From positions 10,190 to 74,189 of the forward strand of contig JBDTNL010000010.1 of assembly GCA_039933785.1 (NCBI GenBank): a stretch of 64,000 nt of DNA. Reading direction: 5' to 3'. The notes beneath the pieces were generated by a model that saw nothing but the letters and a program-made list of their open reading frames with translations, was not told where the DNA came from and did not search any database. Shown here one piece after another: positions 51,626-59,289 of the stretch; the stretch's first letter is position 1; each line of letters opens with the position of its first letter. The stretch comes from JBDTNL01 sp039933785 (lineage in GTDB: Bacteria; Acidobacteriota; Thermoanaerobaculia; Multivoradales; JAGPDF01). Position numbers and translations under genes: made by a program.

Positions 51626-52210
51626 TCAGAACTCCGGCGCGATAAGACCGAAATGGCGGTCCTTGCGGCGGTAGAGCACACTCACGCGCTCGGTGGTCGA
51701 ATCGCGGAAGACTACGAATCCGTGCTCTGCGGTTTCGATCTCACTGTCGAGCTCGAGGGCTGCGTCCTCGATCGACATGGGCTTGATCCGCAGGAGGCTT
51801 GACTTGATGATGCGCGGCGGATTTCGGTCGCCGTCCGCAGACGGCCCGGTGAGGCTTTCGCGTGCCACCACGTCGACCGGCCAATGCGATTGCTGATCGA
51901 CGCTGCGCGCGGCCCGGCGCCGACGAGCGGTGTGGCGTTTGCGCGCCCGCTTCGCCTGAGCGGCGATCTTGTCGGCGGTGAGGATCACGGCTTCGCGCAT
52001 GTCGCCGGTTTCGTCCCTCGCCTGCAAGCTGCCGTGGCGGTGGTACACGTGCACGTCGACTCGGTGCATGTGGCGCTCGAGCTCGAAGGTGACGCGCGCC
52101 TCGAGCGGCGACTCGAGGAGCTTGACTGCCTTGTCGAGGCGCTCTTCGGCGAAAGCCTTCAGCTCTTCACCCACGTGATACCCGTGCCCCACGTACTCGA
52201 TACGCATCAT
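51626..52210 (-). CDS. hpf: ribosome hibernation promoting factor, long form
   Basis: Dimerises ribosomes in stationary phase. I choose the first of two adjacent ATG codons at 52210, with an AGGGG about 8 bases upstream; this gives 194 residues. The N-terminal S30AE domain (about residues 1-105: VGEELKAFAEERLDKAVKL, RVDVHVYHRHGSLQARDE) is joined by a linker to the C-terminal dimerisation domain (VRIKPM-like RIKPMSIEDAALELDSEIETAEHGFVVFRD, about residues 142-180). It is the long form, which makes 100S ribosomes without RMF. Confidence 0.93.
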   Translation of the reverse strand: MMRIEYVGHGYHVGEELKAFAEERLDKAVKLLESPLEARVTFELERHMHRVDVHVYHRHGSLQARDETGDMREAVILTADKIAAQAKRARKRHTARRRRAARSVDQQSHWPVDVVARESLTGPSADGDRNPPRIIKSSLLRIKPMSIEDAALELDSEIETAEHGFVVFRDSTTERVSVLYRRKDRHFGLIAPEF

Positions 52211-52244
52211 GGTTTGTTCCCCTTCGGGTTTGGGTTCGGCCCCC

Positions 52245-53708
52245 TCAGAAGATCTGCTTGCGGTCGGTGGACGACGGAATGTTGAGCTCGTCGCGGTACT
52301 TGGCGACGGTGCGCCGGGCGATATGGATGCCTTCCCGGTTGAGCACCCGCATGAGCTCGCTGTCGGAGAGCGGGCGCTTAGGGTTTTCGGCCTGCACCAG
52401 ATTCTCGATCCGCCGCTTGACGGTGAGCGACGAGATGTCCTCGCCGTACTCGCGGTCGATGCCGCTGTGGAAGAAGAACTTGAACGGGAAAAGGCCACGC
52501 GGGGTGTGGATGTACTTGTTGGAGACCACGCGGCTCACCGTCGACTCGTGCATACCGATGTCGTCGGCGACGTCGCGCAGCACCATGGGCCGCAGGTGGT
52601 CGAGGCCGCGATCGAGGAACTCGCGCTGCTGGCGGACGATCGACTCGGCGACCTTGTAAATGGTGCGCTGCCGTTGGTCGAGGCTCTTGATCAGCCAGAT
52701 GGCCGAGCGCATCTTGTCCTTGATGTACGCCTGCGCTTCGCCTTGTCCGCCACTGGTCCGCATGTCCTGCAGCATGCGGCGGTAGGCGCGGCTGATCCGC
52801 AGGCGCGGCAAGCCGTCGTCGTTCAGTTGGATGATGTATTCGCCGCCCACCTTGTGCACGTGCACGTCGGGCTCGACGTAGTGCGTGCGCTCATTGTTGA
52901 AGCGCCGGCCGGGACGGACCTGTAGCGATTTGATGGTCTCGACCACGGGCTCGAGCTCGGCCAGCGGCAGGGACATGGTCTTGGCGATCACTGGGAACTG
53001 GCGCTTGAGGAAGGGGTCCCAATGCTGGTCGACGACCTGCCAGGCCAGGGTGCCGCTCTCGCCTCGGGCCTCGAGCTGACGCAGCAGGCTGTGGCGCAGG
53101 TCGCGGCAGGCGATGCCGGGAGGGTCGAAACAGCGCACGAGCTCGAGCGCTTGCTCCACCTCTTCGAGGGTGCACGGTTCAGAGTCGCCGTCGCTCGCGA
53201 GCTCGCGCAACTCCTCTTCACTCGCGACCAGCAGACCGTCCGGGGTCAGATTGCCGATGATGAGCTCGGCAAGCTGGCGCTGGCGTGGAGCGGCATCGGA
53301 CATGTGGAGCTGCCAGAGCAGGTGGTCGTAGAGGTCGGGCTCGCGGGTGAGATTGTTCTCCAACGGCGGCAGCTCGCGGTCGTCGTTGGCGCGCGGCCGC
53401 GGAGCGTCGTCCCAATCGCCGAAATAGGCTTCGATGTCGACCTCGGCCAGGGACTTCTCGTGATCGAGCTCGTCTGCCGCCGGAGTCGTCTCCTGCTGCG
53501 GTTGCTCGTCGCGCTGACGCTCCTCCTCCTCGGCGGGCTCGGGCGTCTCGTCGTTCTCCTCCAGCACTGGATTCTCGACCAGCTCCTGAGTGAGCACGCC
53601 CTCGAGCTCGAGTCGCGTCATCTGCAGCAGCTTGATCGCTTGCTGCAACGACGGCGTCATCACCAATCGCTGGGAAAGCTGGAGTTTTAGTTTTTGCTCG
53701 AGAGCCAT
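52245..53708 (-). CDS. rpoN: RNA polymerase sigma-54 factor
   Basis: Alternative sigma factor for -24/-12 promoters that need enhancer-binding ATPases. It has 487 residues: region I (LKLQLSQRLVMTPSLQQAIKLLQMTRLEL in sections, residues about 5-33), an acidic region II (about 50-110), the core-binding domain, the HTH (HESTVSRVVSNKYIHTPRGLFPFKFFF, about residues 378-405), and the RpoN box ARRTVAKYRDEL near residue 470. No -24/-12 promoter was recognised in the window by eye. Confidence 0.97.
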   Translation of the reverse strand: MALEQKLKLQLSQRLVMTPSLQQAIKLLQMTRLELEGVLTQELVENPVLEENDETPEPAEEEERQRDEQPQQETTPAADELDHEKSLAEVDIEAYFGDWDDAPRPRANDDRELPPLENNLTREPDLYDHLLWQLHMSDAAPRQRQLAELIIGNLTPDGLLVASEEELRELASDGDSEPCTLEEVEQALELVRCFDPPGIACRDLRHSLLRQLEARGESGTLAWQVVDQHWDPFLKRQFPVIAKTMSLPLAELEPVVETIKSLQVRPGRRFNNERTHYVEPDVHVHKVGGEYIIQLNDDGLPRLRISRAYRRMLQDMRTSGGQGEAQAYIKDKMRSAIWLIKSLDQRQRTIYKVAESIVRQQREFLDRGLDHLRPMVLRDVADDIGMHESTVSRVVSNKYIHTPRGLFPFKFFFHSGIDREYGEDISSLTVKRRIENLVQAENPKRPLSDSELMRVLNREGIHIARRTVAKYRDELNIPSSTDRKQIF

Positions 53709-53725
53709 GGTCGTGAAAAACGAAG

Positions 53726-54457
53726 CTAGAGAGTGAACTCCTCGCCGAGGTAGATCTTGCGCACTTGGGGGTCCGCGGAGAGCTCGGCGGGCGCCCCCGA
53801 GCGGAGGATCTCGCCGTTGTTGATGATATACGCGCGGTCGGTGATCCTCAAAGTCTCGCGCACGTTGTGATCGGTGATCAAGACTCCGATTCCCATGGTC
53901 TGCAAGTGCCGAATGATGCCCTGGATGTCGAGCACGGCGATGGGGTCGATCCCGGCGAAGGGCTCGTCGAGGAGGATGAACGATGGATTGATCGCCAGCG
54001 CACGCGCGATCTCGACCCTCCGGCGCTCGCCGCCGGACAGCATGTAGCCCATGCTCTTGCGCACCTTTTGCAGTCCGAAGTCCTCGATCAGGCGGTCGAT
54101 CCGGCGTTCCTGTTCGCCGTGCGGAAGATCCAAGGTCTCGAAAATCGCCCGCAGGTTGTCTTCCACCGACATCCGCCGGAACACCGAAGGTTCTTGCGGC
54201 AGGTAGCTGATCCCGCGCTGCGCCCGCATGTACATGGGCAGAGATGTAATGTCTTCGCCGCCGAGAAACACCGATCCTTCATCGGGGACGGTGAGGCCGA
54301 CGACCATGTAGAAGGTGGTTGTCTTGCCGGCGCCGTTCGGGCCCAGCAAACCGACCACCTGCCCCTGCTCGATCTGCAGGGAGACGTCCTGGACGACCGA
54401 ACGCCCGTTGTAGGTCTTCCGCAGATGCTCGGTGCGGAGCTCGAGCCGAGCCGTCAT
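53726..54457 (-). CDS. lptB: LPS export ABC transporter ATPase LptB
   Basis: ATPase that powers the Lpt transporter. It has 243 residues from an ATG that overlaps the lptC/A-like stop. Motifs: Walker A GPNGAGKTTTFYM (about residues 38-50), Q-loop SYLPQEPSVFRRM, signature LSGGERRRVEIARAL (about residues 140-154), Walker B FILLDEPFAGIDP (about residues 160-172), and switch His in TDHNVRETL. The LptB-type PQEPSVFRRMSVEDNL block is diagnostic. Confidence 0.97.
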   Translation of the reverse strand: MTARLELRTEHLRKTYNGRSVVQDVSLQIEQGQVVGLLGPNGAGKTTTFYMVVGLTVPDEGSVFLGGEDITSLPMYMRAQRGISYLPQEPSVFRRMSVEDNLRAIFETLDLPHGEQERRIDRLIEDFGLQKVRKSMGYMLSGGERRRVEIARALAINPSFILLDEPFAGIDPIAVLDIQGIIRHLQTMGIGVLITDHNVRETLRITDRAYIINNGEILRSGAPAELSADPQVRKIYLGEEFTL

Positions 54458-56562
54458 CGCGGCGAATTCCTCGACCATCCGCTCGACGGCTTTACGGACG
54501 GAGGCGGCACGGGAGGCGCGGTGGCCAGGGGCGGCACCGCAGCTGCCGGTGCTGGTGGTGTGACCGGCGGTGCGGCAGGCGGATCGGGTTGCGCCGGTGT
54601 CGCGAGCAACCGCATCTTCCCGGTGGCCACGTCGTAAAGCAAGCGGCGGCCCGTGGCTTTGCCGTGAATCGGATCGGTGACCTCTACCGGGTTTCCTTGC
54701 ATCTCGAGGCTCTTGGAGTCGACATCGTACTCTGCGTGGGTGCCGGTGGCGCGCCGATTGGCTTCTGGATCTTCCATCTTTACGTTCCCGATGCAGCGCA
54801 TTTTCTTGGCCCGGTTGTCGGCATCGAGGTCGACGTTGGCCTCGTCGCAGGTGAGAATGCGGGTCTCCTGGCGTATCCGCACGTTGCCCGAGTACACCGC
54901 CGTGTGCTGCTCTCGGTGGTAAACCAGGCCGTCGGCGTTGACTTCGATGGGGGCGGTGTTCTTGGCATTGGCGCCACTCTTGGGCTCGGGTACCCAGACC
55001 GATTTGACCCCGCCGCTGGCCGAGACCACTCCGGTGTCCTCGTTGCCCTGCAGCTGGTCGCAAGCCAGGAGATTGCTGCCGCGCCAGGCGCGAACCGCGC
55101 CCTTGAAAAAGAACGTGCGCGGCGAATCCTGCCAGGTCGCCTCGGTGGCCTCGATGCGGATCGGCCCTTCGCCGCGGGCCAACGGGGTCCCGGCGAGGCC
55201 CTTGCCACGTTCCGGGCGAATCAGGCCCTTCACTCCCCCGTCGGCGCGGAGCAGACCGTTGGCCTGGTTGTAGACCAGATGCGGCGCGCGCAGGTCGCCA
55301 CGCTCGGTGGTGGCCCGGGCGTCCTGGCCGAACAGCTCGGCGCGCTTGGCCGTCATGTCGTAGTACGCACGATCGCCGTTTGCCCGCACCTTTGGATCGG
55401 TCAGCGTGACGTCGCCTTGCAGGGTCACATTCGACAGCCTGCCGGCTTGGAAGGTGGCGTCGGCACGCTGCGCGGTGGCTCGACGCGTGGTTCCCTTGTT
55501 GTCGGGCTCTTCGATGACGACGCCGCCGATGCCCTGCGCCGCGCCGAGCTGACCGGCAATGAACTGACCGGTGAACAGCGGCGCGGTCATCCACGAGCGG
55601 GTCTCCCCCTTCTCCTTGGATTCGAGCCTCGCCACACCCTTCTGCGTGCCTTCGAGCTCTATGTTGGCGGGATCCTTGCTGTCGGGAACGAACCCGAGCG
55701 TCAGCCGGTCGCCTGAGAATTCGGTGGTCGAGGTCGACGCAGAAGTCGTGGGCGCCGCTGGATCCGATACGGTGCGCCCCAGGACCCCCATCACCTGACC
55801 GCGCAGATTGACTTCCTTGACGTTGTGCCCGTCGGCCTCCAGCTGACAGATCAGGCGCTGCGCGGAGAGCGAGTCCTCGCCGCGGCGCAGCTCGACGCCG
55901 CCTTCGGCGCGTGCGATACCCGCGACGCGATCGAGCTCGATACGGAGTGCGTCGAGCGACATCGAAGGCGTGACCTTAGGATCGGTCTGCAGCTTGACTC
56001 CGTTGCGCAGGGCCAGGGTGTCGGTAGCGAGATCCGCGTGCAGTTCGTTGGCATCTCCGCTATAGCTCTCGCCGAGGCGGAATGAAACTGGCCCGACGCT
56101 CTGCAGCGATTGTCCGCCGGGGCTGAGCGCGAGTTCTTCGGCGTGGAGCTCCAAGCCATTCGGGCCGGTGACGCGAACGAGACCTGAAATCGACGCGGCG
56201 CGGGTCTCGCGATTGTAGGAGGCCAGCTCGCCGAGCAATTCGTACTCCGCCTTGCTCTCCCGGAAGAAGGTCAGGCCGACTTTTTCGAGGTCGACGTTGT
56301 CGTCCTTGTCAGAGCGCACCCGCTCGCCCCGGATGCGGAAAGCCGGTACGTCGCCATGGGTCACGGTGTAGTCGAAACCCTTGCCCACGATTTTGGCGTC
56401 TTTACCTAGGGCTTCGGGGTCGATCGCGACCTGGTGGGCCGGCTCCGAGGTTTGCCCGGCCCGGCCGAAGAAGTACAAACCGATCACGCCGGCGATCGAG
56501 AGCGCCAGCGCGGCGAGGATTACCAGCCGTAGCCGGCGAACGAAGGGAGTCTGCTGCCGCAC
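54454..56562 (-). CDS. fused LptC/LptA-like LPS transport bridge protein
   Basis: A 702-residue membrane-anchored periplasmic protein. One N-terminal helix (LVILAALALSIAGVIGLYFF, about residues 13-32) is followed by an LptC-like domain (about 50-200; FRIRGERVRSDKDDNVDLEKVGLTFF) and then several OstA/LptA-type beta repeats to about residue 650 (for example LEMQGNPVEVTDPIHGKATG, ADATFQAGRLSNVTLQGDVTL, VYNQANGLLRADGGV). The end is Pro/Ala-rich. LptC is about 190 and LptA about 180 residues in E. coli, so this one chain could cover LptC and much of the periplasmic bridge. It lies directly before lptB, like lptC-lptA-lptB elsewhere. Confidence 0.85.
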   Translation of the reverse strand: MRQQTPFVRRLRLVILAALALSIAGVIGLYFFGRAGQTSEPAHQVAIDPEALGKDAKIVGKGFDYTVTHGDVPAFRIRGERVRSDKDDNVDLEKVGLTFFRESKAEYELLGELASYNRETRAASISGLVRVTGPNGLELHAEELALSPGGQSLQSVGPVSFRLGESYSGDANELHADLATDTLALRNGVKLQTDPKVTPSMSLDALRIELDRVAGIARAEGGVELRRGEDSLSAQRLICQLEADGHNVKEVNLRGQVMGVLGRTVSDPAAPTTSASTSTTEFSGDRLTLGFVPDSKDPANIELEGTQKGVARLESKEKGETRSWMTAPLFTGQFIAGQLGAAQGIGGVVIEEPDNKGTTRRATAQRADATFQAGRLSNVTLQGDVTLTDPKVRANGDRAYYDMTAKRAELFGQDARATTERGDLRAPHLVYNQANGLLRADGGVKGLIRPERGKGLAGTPLARGEGPIRIEATEATWQDSPRTFFFKGAVRAWRGSNLLACDQLQGNEDTGVVSASGGVKSVWVPEPKSGANAKNTAPIEVNADGLVYHREQHTAVYSGNVRIRQETRILTCDEANVDLDADNRAKKMRCIGNVKMEDPEANRRATGTHAEYDVDSKSLEMQGNPVEVTDPIHGKATGRRLLYDVATGKMRLLATPAQPDPPAAPPVTPPAPAAAVPPLATAPPVPPPSVKPSSGWSRNSPR

Positions 56563-56571
56563 TAGGCGATT

Positions 56572-58275
56572 CTATCCGCTGGCTCGCACGTCGACGCCGC
56601 GCAGAACGAGGCCACCGTGGCGGCGGTCGCGCTCGAGGTGGGCGAGGAGCTCGAACTCGCCCTGTAGCGAGTCCTGCCGCTCGGCCCAGCCCCAGCCCAA
56701 GATCTCGACCCGGCCGCCGTCGGCGCCGGTCGCGAAGGCTCCCAGATGTCCGTTGCCGAACAGGCGTGGCGTGGCGCGCAACCGCAAGGGGCCGACACGA
56801 ATCAGCGGCTGCGCGTTGCCCTGACCGAAGGGTGCCAGGCGCTCGAGTTCGCGAAACAAGTCCAGGTTGATCTCGGCTGGCCCGAGCTCGAGCTCGTACT
56901 CGCGTCTCGCCTCGAGCGCGTCGGGCGGCCAGAGCTCGGCAGCCTTGCTCCATTCGGACTGCAAGCGTTCGAGCTCCCCGACCGCGGCCGAGAGTCCGAT
57001 GGCCTGCGCATGGCCGCCGAAGCGCAACAAGCCGCCGCTCCAGGACTGCAGGAACTCGTGCAGATTGATGCCTGGGACGCTCCGGCCTGACCCCGTGGCG
57101 ATGCCCTCTCGAACCGCCAGCAGGATGGTCGGGCGATGGAACTCTCGCGCCAGCCGTCCGGCGGCGATGCCGACGACGCCCTGATGCCAAGCCTCACCCC
57201 ATCCAACGAGAATCGGCGGCAGCTTAGCGGTGCCGCAGCAGAGCGCGCGAGCCTGCTCGACGACCAGAGCCTCCGCCGCCTGGCGCTCGCGGTTGGCGCG
57301 ATCGAGATCCTCCGCCAACTCTGCTGCGCGCGCGGGATCCTTGGTGAGCAGAAGCTCCAACGCCTCGGTCGCGCTCCCCAGGCGCCCGGCGGCATTGAGC
57401 CGCGGGCCGATGCGGAATCCGATGTCCGCGGCCGAGAATGGTGCCTCGACGCGAGCCTTCTGCAGCAGAGCCTTGAGTCCAACCGACCGCGTGTTGCCCA
57501 GGGTCTTGAGGCCGAGCGTCGCGATGACACGGTTCTCACCCACGAGCGGCACCATGTCGGCCACCGTCCCGACGCACGCAATCCGCAACAGCGCCTCGAG
57601 ATCGAGGGCGCGCTCGCAGCGTCCAGCGAAGGCCTGCGCCAGTTTGAGCGCCAGGCCCACGCCAGCGAGATCGCGGAATGGGTACTCGCAGCCGGGCTGG
57701 CGGGGATTCACCAGGAGGACGCCCTCGGGGAGCGCTTCGTCCGGCAAGTGGTGATCGGTGACAATGAGATCGATGCCCGCCGCGCGGGCGCTTGCGGCGC
57801 CAGCGAAAGCGGTGGTGCCACAATCGACGGTGACGATGAGCCCACAACCGAGCTCCTGGGCGCGGTCCACGTGCACCGGCTGGAATCCATACCCCTCGCG
57901 CAGACGGTGAGGCAGTACTGGTTCCGCCGCAAGACCGCAGGCGCGGAGCACGCTCACCAGCAACGCGGTCGAGGTCACGCCGTCGGCGTCGTAATCGCCG
58001 ACCACCGCGACCCGCTCTTGACGCTCTCGCGCGGCATGCAGACGCTCGACCGCGGCGGGCATGCCGGCGAGCAGCATTGGATCGTGGAGTTGATCGACGG
58101 CCGGCGCGAGGAAGGTGCGGGCGCCCTCGGCGTCGGCAACGCCGCGCCGTGCCAGTACCGCCGCCAGCCAGGCGGGAAAGCCCGCGCGCTCCAGCACCGG
58201 CGCCGCAGCCGGGACCGCGGCGAGCTCCCACTTCACGGGAGAAGACAGTGGCTCAGGCCTCGTCGAAGACGCCAA
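56572..58275 (-). CDS. recJ: single-stranded-DNA-specific exonuclease RecJ
   Basis: 5'-3' ssDNA exonuclease for recombination and mismatch repair. It has 567 residues. DHH-family motifs: VVGDYDADGVTSTALLV (about residues 75-91), DCGTTAF, TDHHLPDE (about residues 156-163, the DHH motif), FRIGPRLNAAGRLG, and the DHHA1 motif GGHAQAIGLSAAV (about residues 420-432). An OB domain ends the protein. It overlaps accA by 23 bases. Confidence 0.95.
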   Translation of the reverse strand: MASSTRPEPLSSPVKWELAAVPAAAPVLERAGFPAWLAAVLARRGVADAEGARTFLAPAVDQLHDPMLLAGMPAAVERLHAARERQERVAVVGDYDADGVTSTALLVSVLRACGLAAEPVLPHRLREGYGFQPVHVDRAQELGCGLIVTVDCGTTAFAGAASARAAGIDLIVTDHHLPDEALPEGVLLVNPRQPGCEYPFRDLAGVGLALKLAQAFAGRCERALDLEALLRIACVGTVADMVPLVGENRVIATLGLKTLGNTRSVGLKALLQKARVEAPFSAADIGFRIGPRLNAAGRLGSATEALELLLTKDPARAAELAEDLDRANRERQAAEALVVEQARALCCGTAKLPPILVGWGEAWHQGVVGIAAGRLAREFHRPTILLAVREGIATGSGRSVPGINLHEFLQSWSGGLLRFGGHAQAIGLSAAVGELERLQSEWSKAAELWPPDALEARREYELELGPAEINLDLFRELERLAPFGQGNAQPLIRVGPLRLRATPRLFGNGHLGAFATGADGGRVEILGWGWAERQDSLQGEFELLAHLERDRRHGGLVLRGVDVRASG

Positions 58276-59206
58276 TCTTGCGGAACTTGCGGTACCGCGC
58301 CTCGAGGAGCTGCTCGATCGGCTTCTTCTCGAGCTCGCTGAGTGCCGTATCGAGTGTCTGTCCGAGATTCTCCGCCGCCTGCTCGCGATCGGTGTGCGCG
58401 CCCCCCAAAGGCTCGTCGATGATCGCGTCGATGATCTTCAGTTCGAGGAGATCGGGAGCGGTGAGCCGCATGGCCTCGGCGGCCTCGGCCTTCCTATCCT
58501 GGTCTTTCCAGAGAATCGCGGCGCAGCCTTCGGGCGAGATCACCGAGTAGGTGGAGTACTCGAGCATGAAGACCCGGTCGCCGACGCCGAGCGCGAGGGC
58601 GCCACCGCTGCCGCCCTCACCGGTGACGGTGACCACGATCGGCACGCGCAGCGAGGCCATCTCGATGAGATTGCGGGCGATGGCCTCCGCCTGCCCACGT
58701 TCCTCGCCCTCGATGCCGGGGAAAGCCCCCGGCGTGTCGATGAACGAAAGGACCGGCCGGTTGAAGCGTTCGGCGGTCTGCATCACGCGCAGGGCCTTGC
58801 GGTAGCCCTCGGGTCGCGGTTGCCCGAAGTTGCGCAGGATGCGTTCCTTCGTTCCGCGGCCCTTCTGGTGCCCGACCACCGCCACCGAGCGGCCGCGGAA
58901 GGTGGCGAACCCGGCGACGATGGAAGGGTCGTCGGCGAAGCGCCGATCGCCGTGCAGCTCGACCCAATCGGTCATCAGCATCTGTACGTAGTCGAGGGTA
59001 TAGGGCCGATCCGAGTGGCGCGCCACCAACGTCTTTTGCCACCGCGAGAGACCCTTGTAGACATCCTCCGTGGCTTTATCGAGCTCGGCCCGCAGGCGGA
59101 GGATTTCCTTGTCGTGTCCGCTACCGGCCGGATAGCCCTCGAGCTCTTCGAGGCGGCGGCGCAGTGCAATCAGGGGTTCTTCGAATGCCGAGTCCAAGGG
59201 CTGCAT
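58253..59206 (-). CDS. accA: acetyl-CoA carboxylase carboxyltransferase alpha subunit
   Basis: Makes malonyl-CoA for fatty acid synthesis together with AccD. It has 317 residues: helical start (EEPLIALRRRLEELEGY), RHSDRPYTLDYVQMLMTDW, then the crotonase-like core with SFIDTPGAFPGIEGEERGQAEAIA in sections (about residues 168-192), TGEGGSGGALALGVGDRV (about residues 210-227) and SPEGCAAILWKD. It is 84 bases after priA, in a gap with a four-copy repeat and a likely promoter. Confidence 0.96.
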   Translation of the reverse strand: MQPLDSAFEEPLIALRRRLEELEGYPAGSGHDKEILRLRAELDKATEDVYKGLSRWQKTLVARHSDRPYTLDYVQMLMTDWVELHGDRRFADDPSIVAGFATFRGRSVAVVGHQKGRGTKERILRNFGQPRPEGYRKALRVMQTAERFNRPVLSFIDTPGAFPGIEGEERGQAEAIARNLIEMASLRVPIVVTVTGEGGSGGALALGVGDRVFMLEYSTYSVISPEGCAAILWKDQDRKAEAAEAMRLTAPDLLELKIIDAIIDEPLGGAHTDREQAAENLGQTLDTALSELEKKPIEQLLEARYRKFRKIGVFDEA

Positions 59207-59215
59207 GGGTTCGTG

Positions 59216-59244
59216 AAGGTAGCAAGCCAGCGGGCGGAGGTCAA
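59216..59244 (-). promoter_or_regulatory. likely accA promoter
   Basis: On the minus strand, TTGACC (59239-59244) and TACCTT (59216-59221) are separated by 17 bases. The -35 box is part of the copy of the 11-base repeat nearest to accA. The -10 box is weak. Transcription would start about 5-10 bases before the accA ATG. Confidence 0.5.
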
Positions 59245-59283
59245 TTCGCCGTCAATTCGCCGTCAATTCGCCGTCAATTCGCC
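59240..59283. repeat. four perfect tandem copies of an 11-base repeat
   Basis: GTCAATTCGCC is repeated four times without a mismatch between the priA stop (59290) and accA. On the minus strand each copy reads GGCGAATTGAC, so it carries a TTGAC -35-like core once per helical turn. Copy number is likely to vary by slippage. Confidence 0.9.
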
Positions 59284-59289
59284 AAGACG

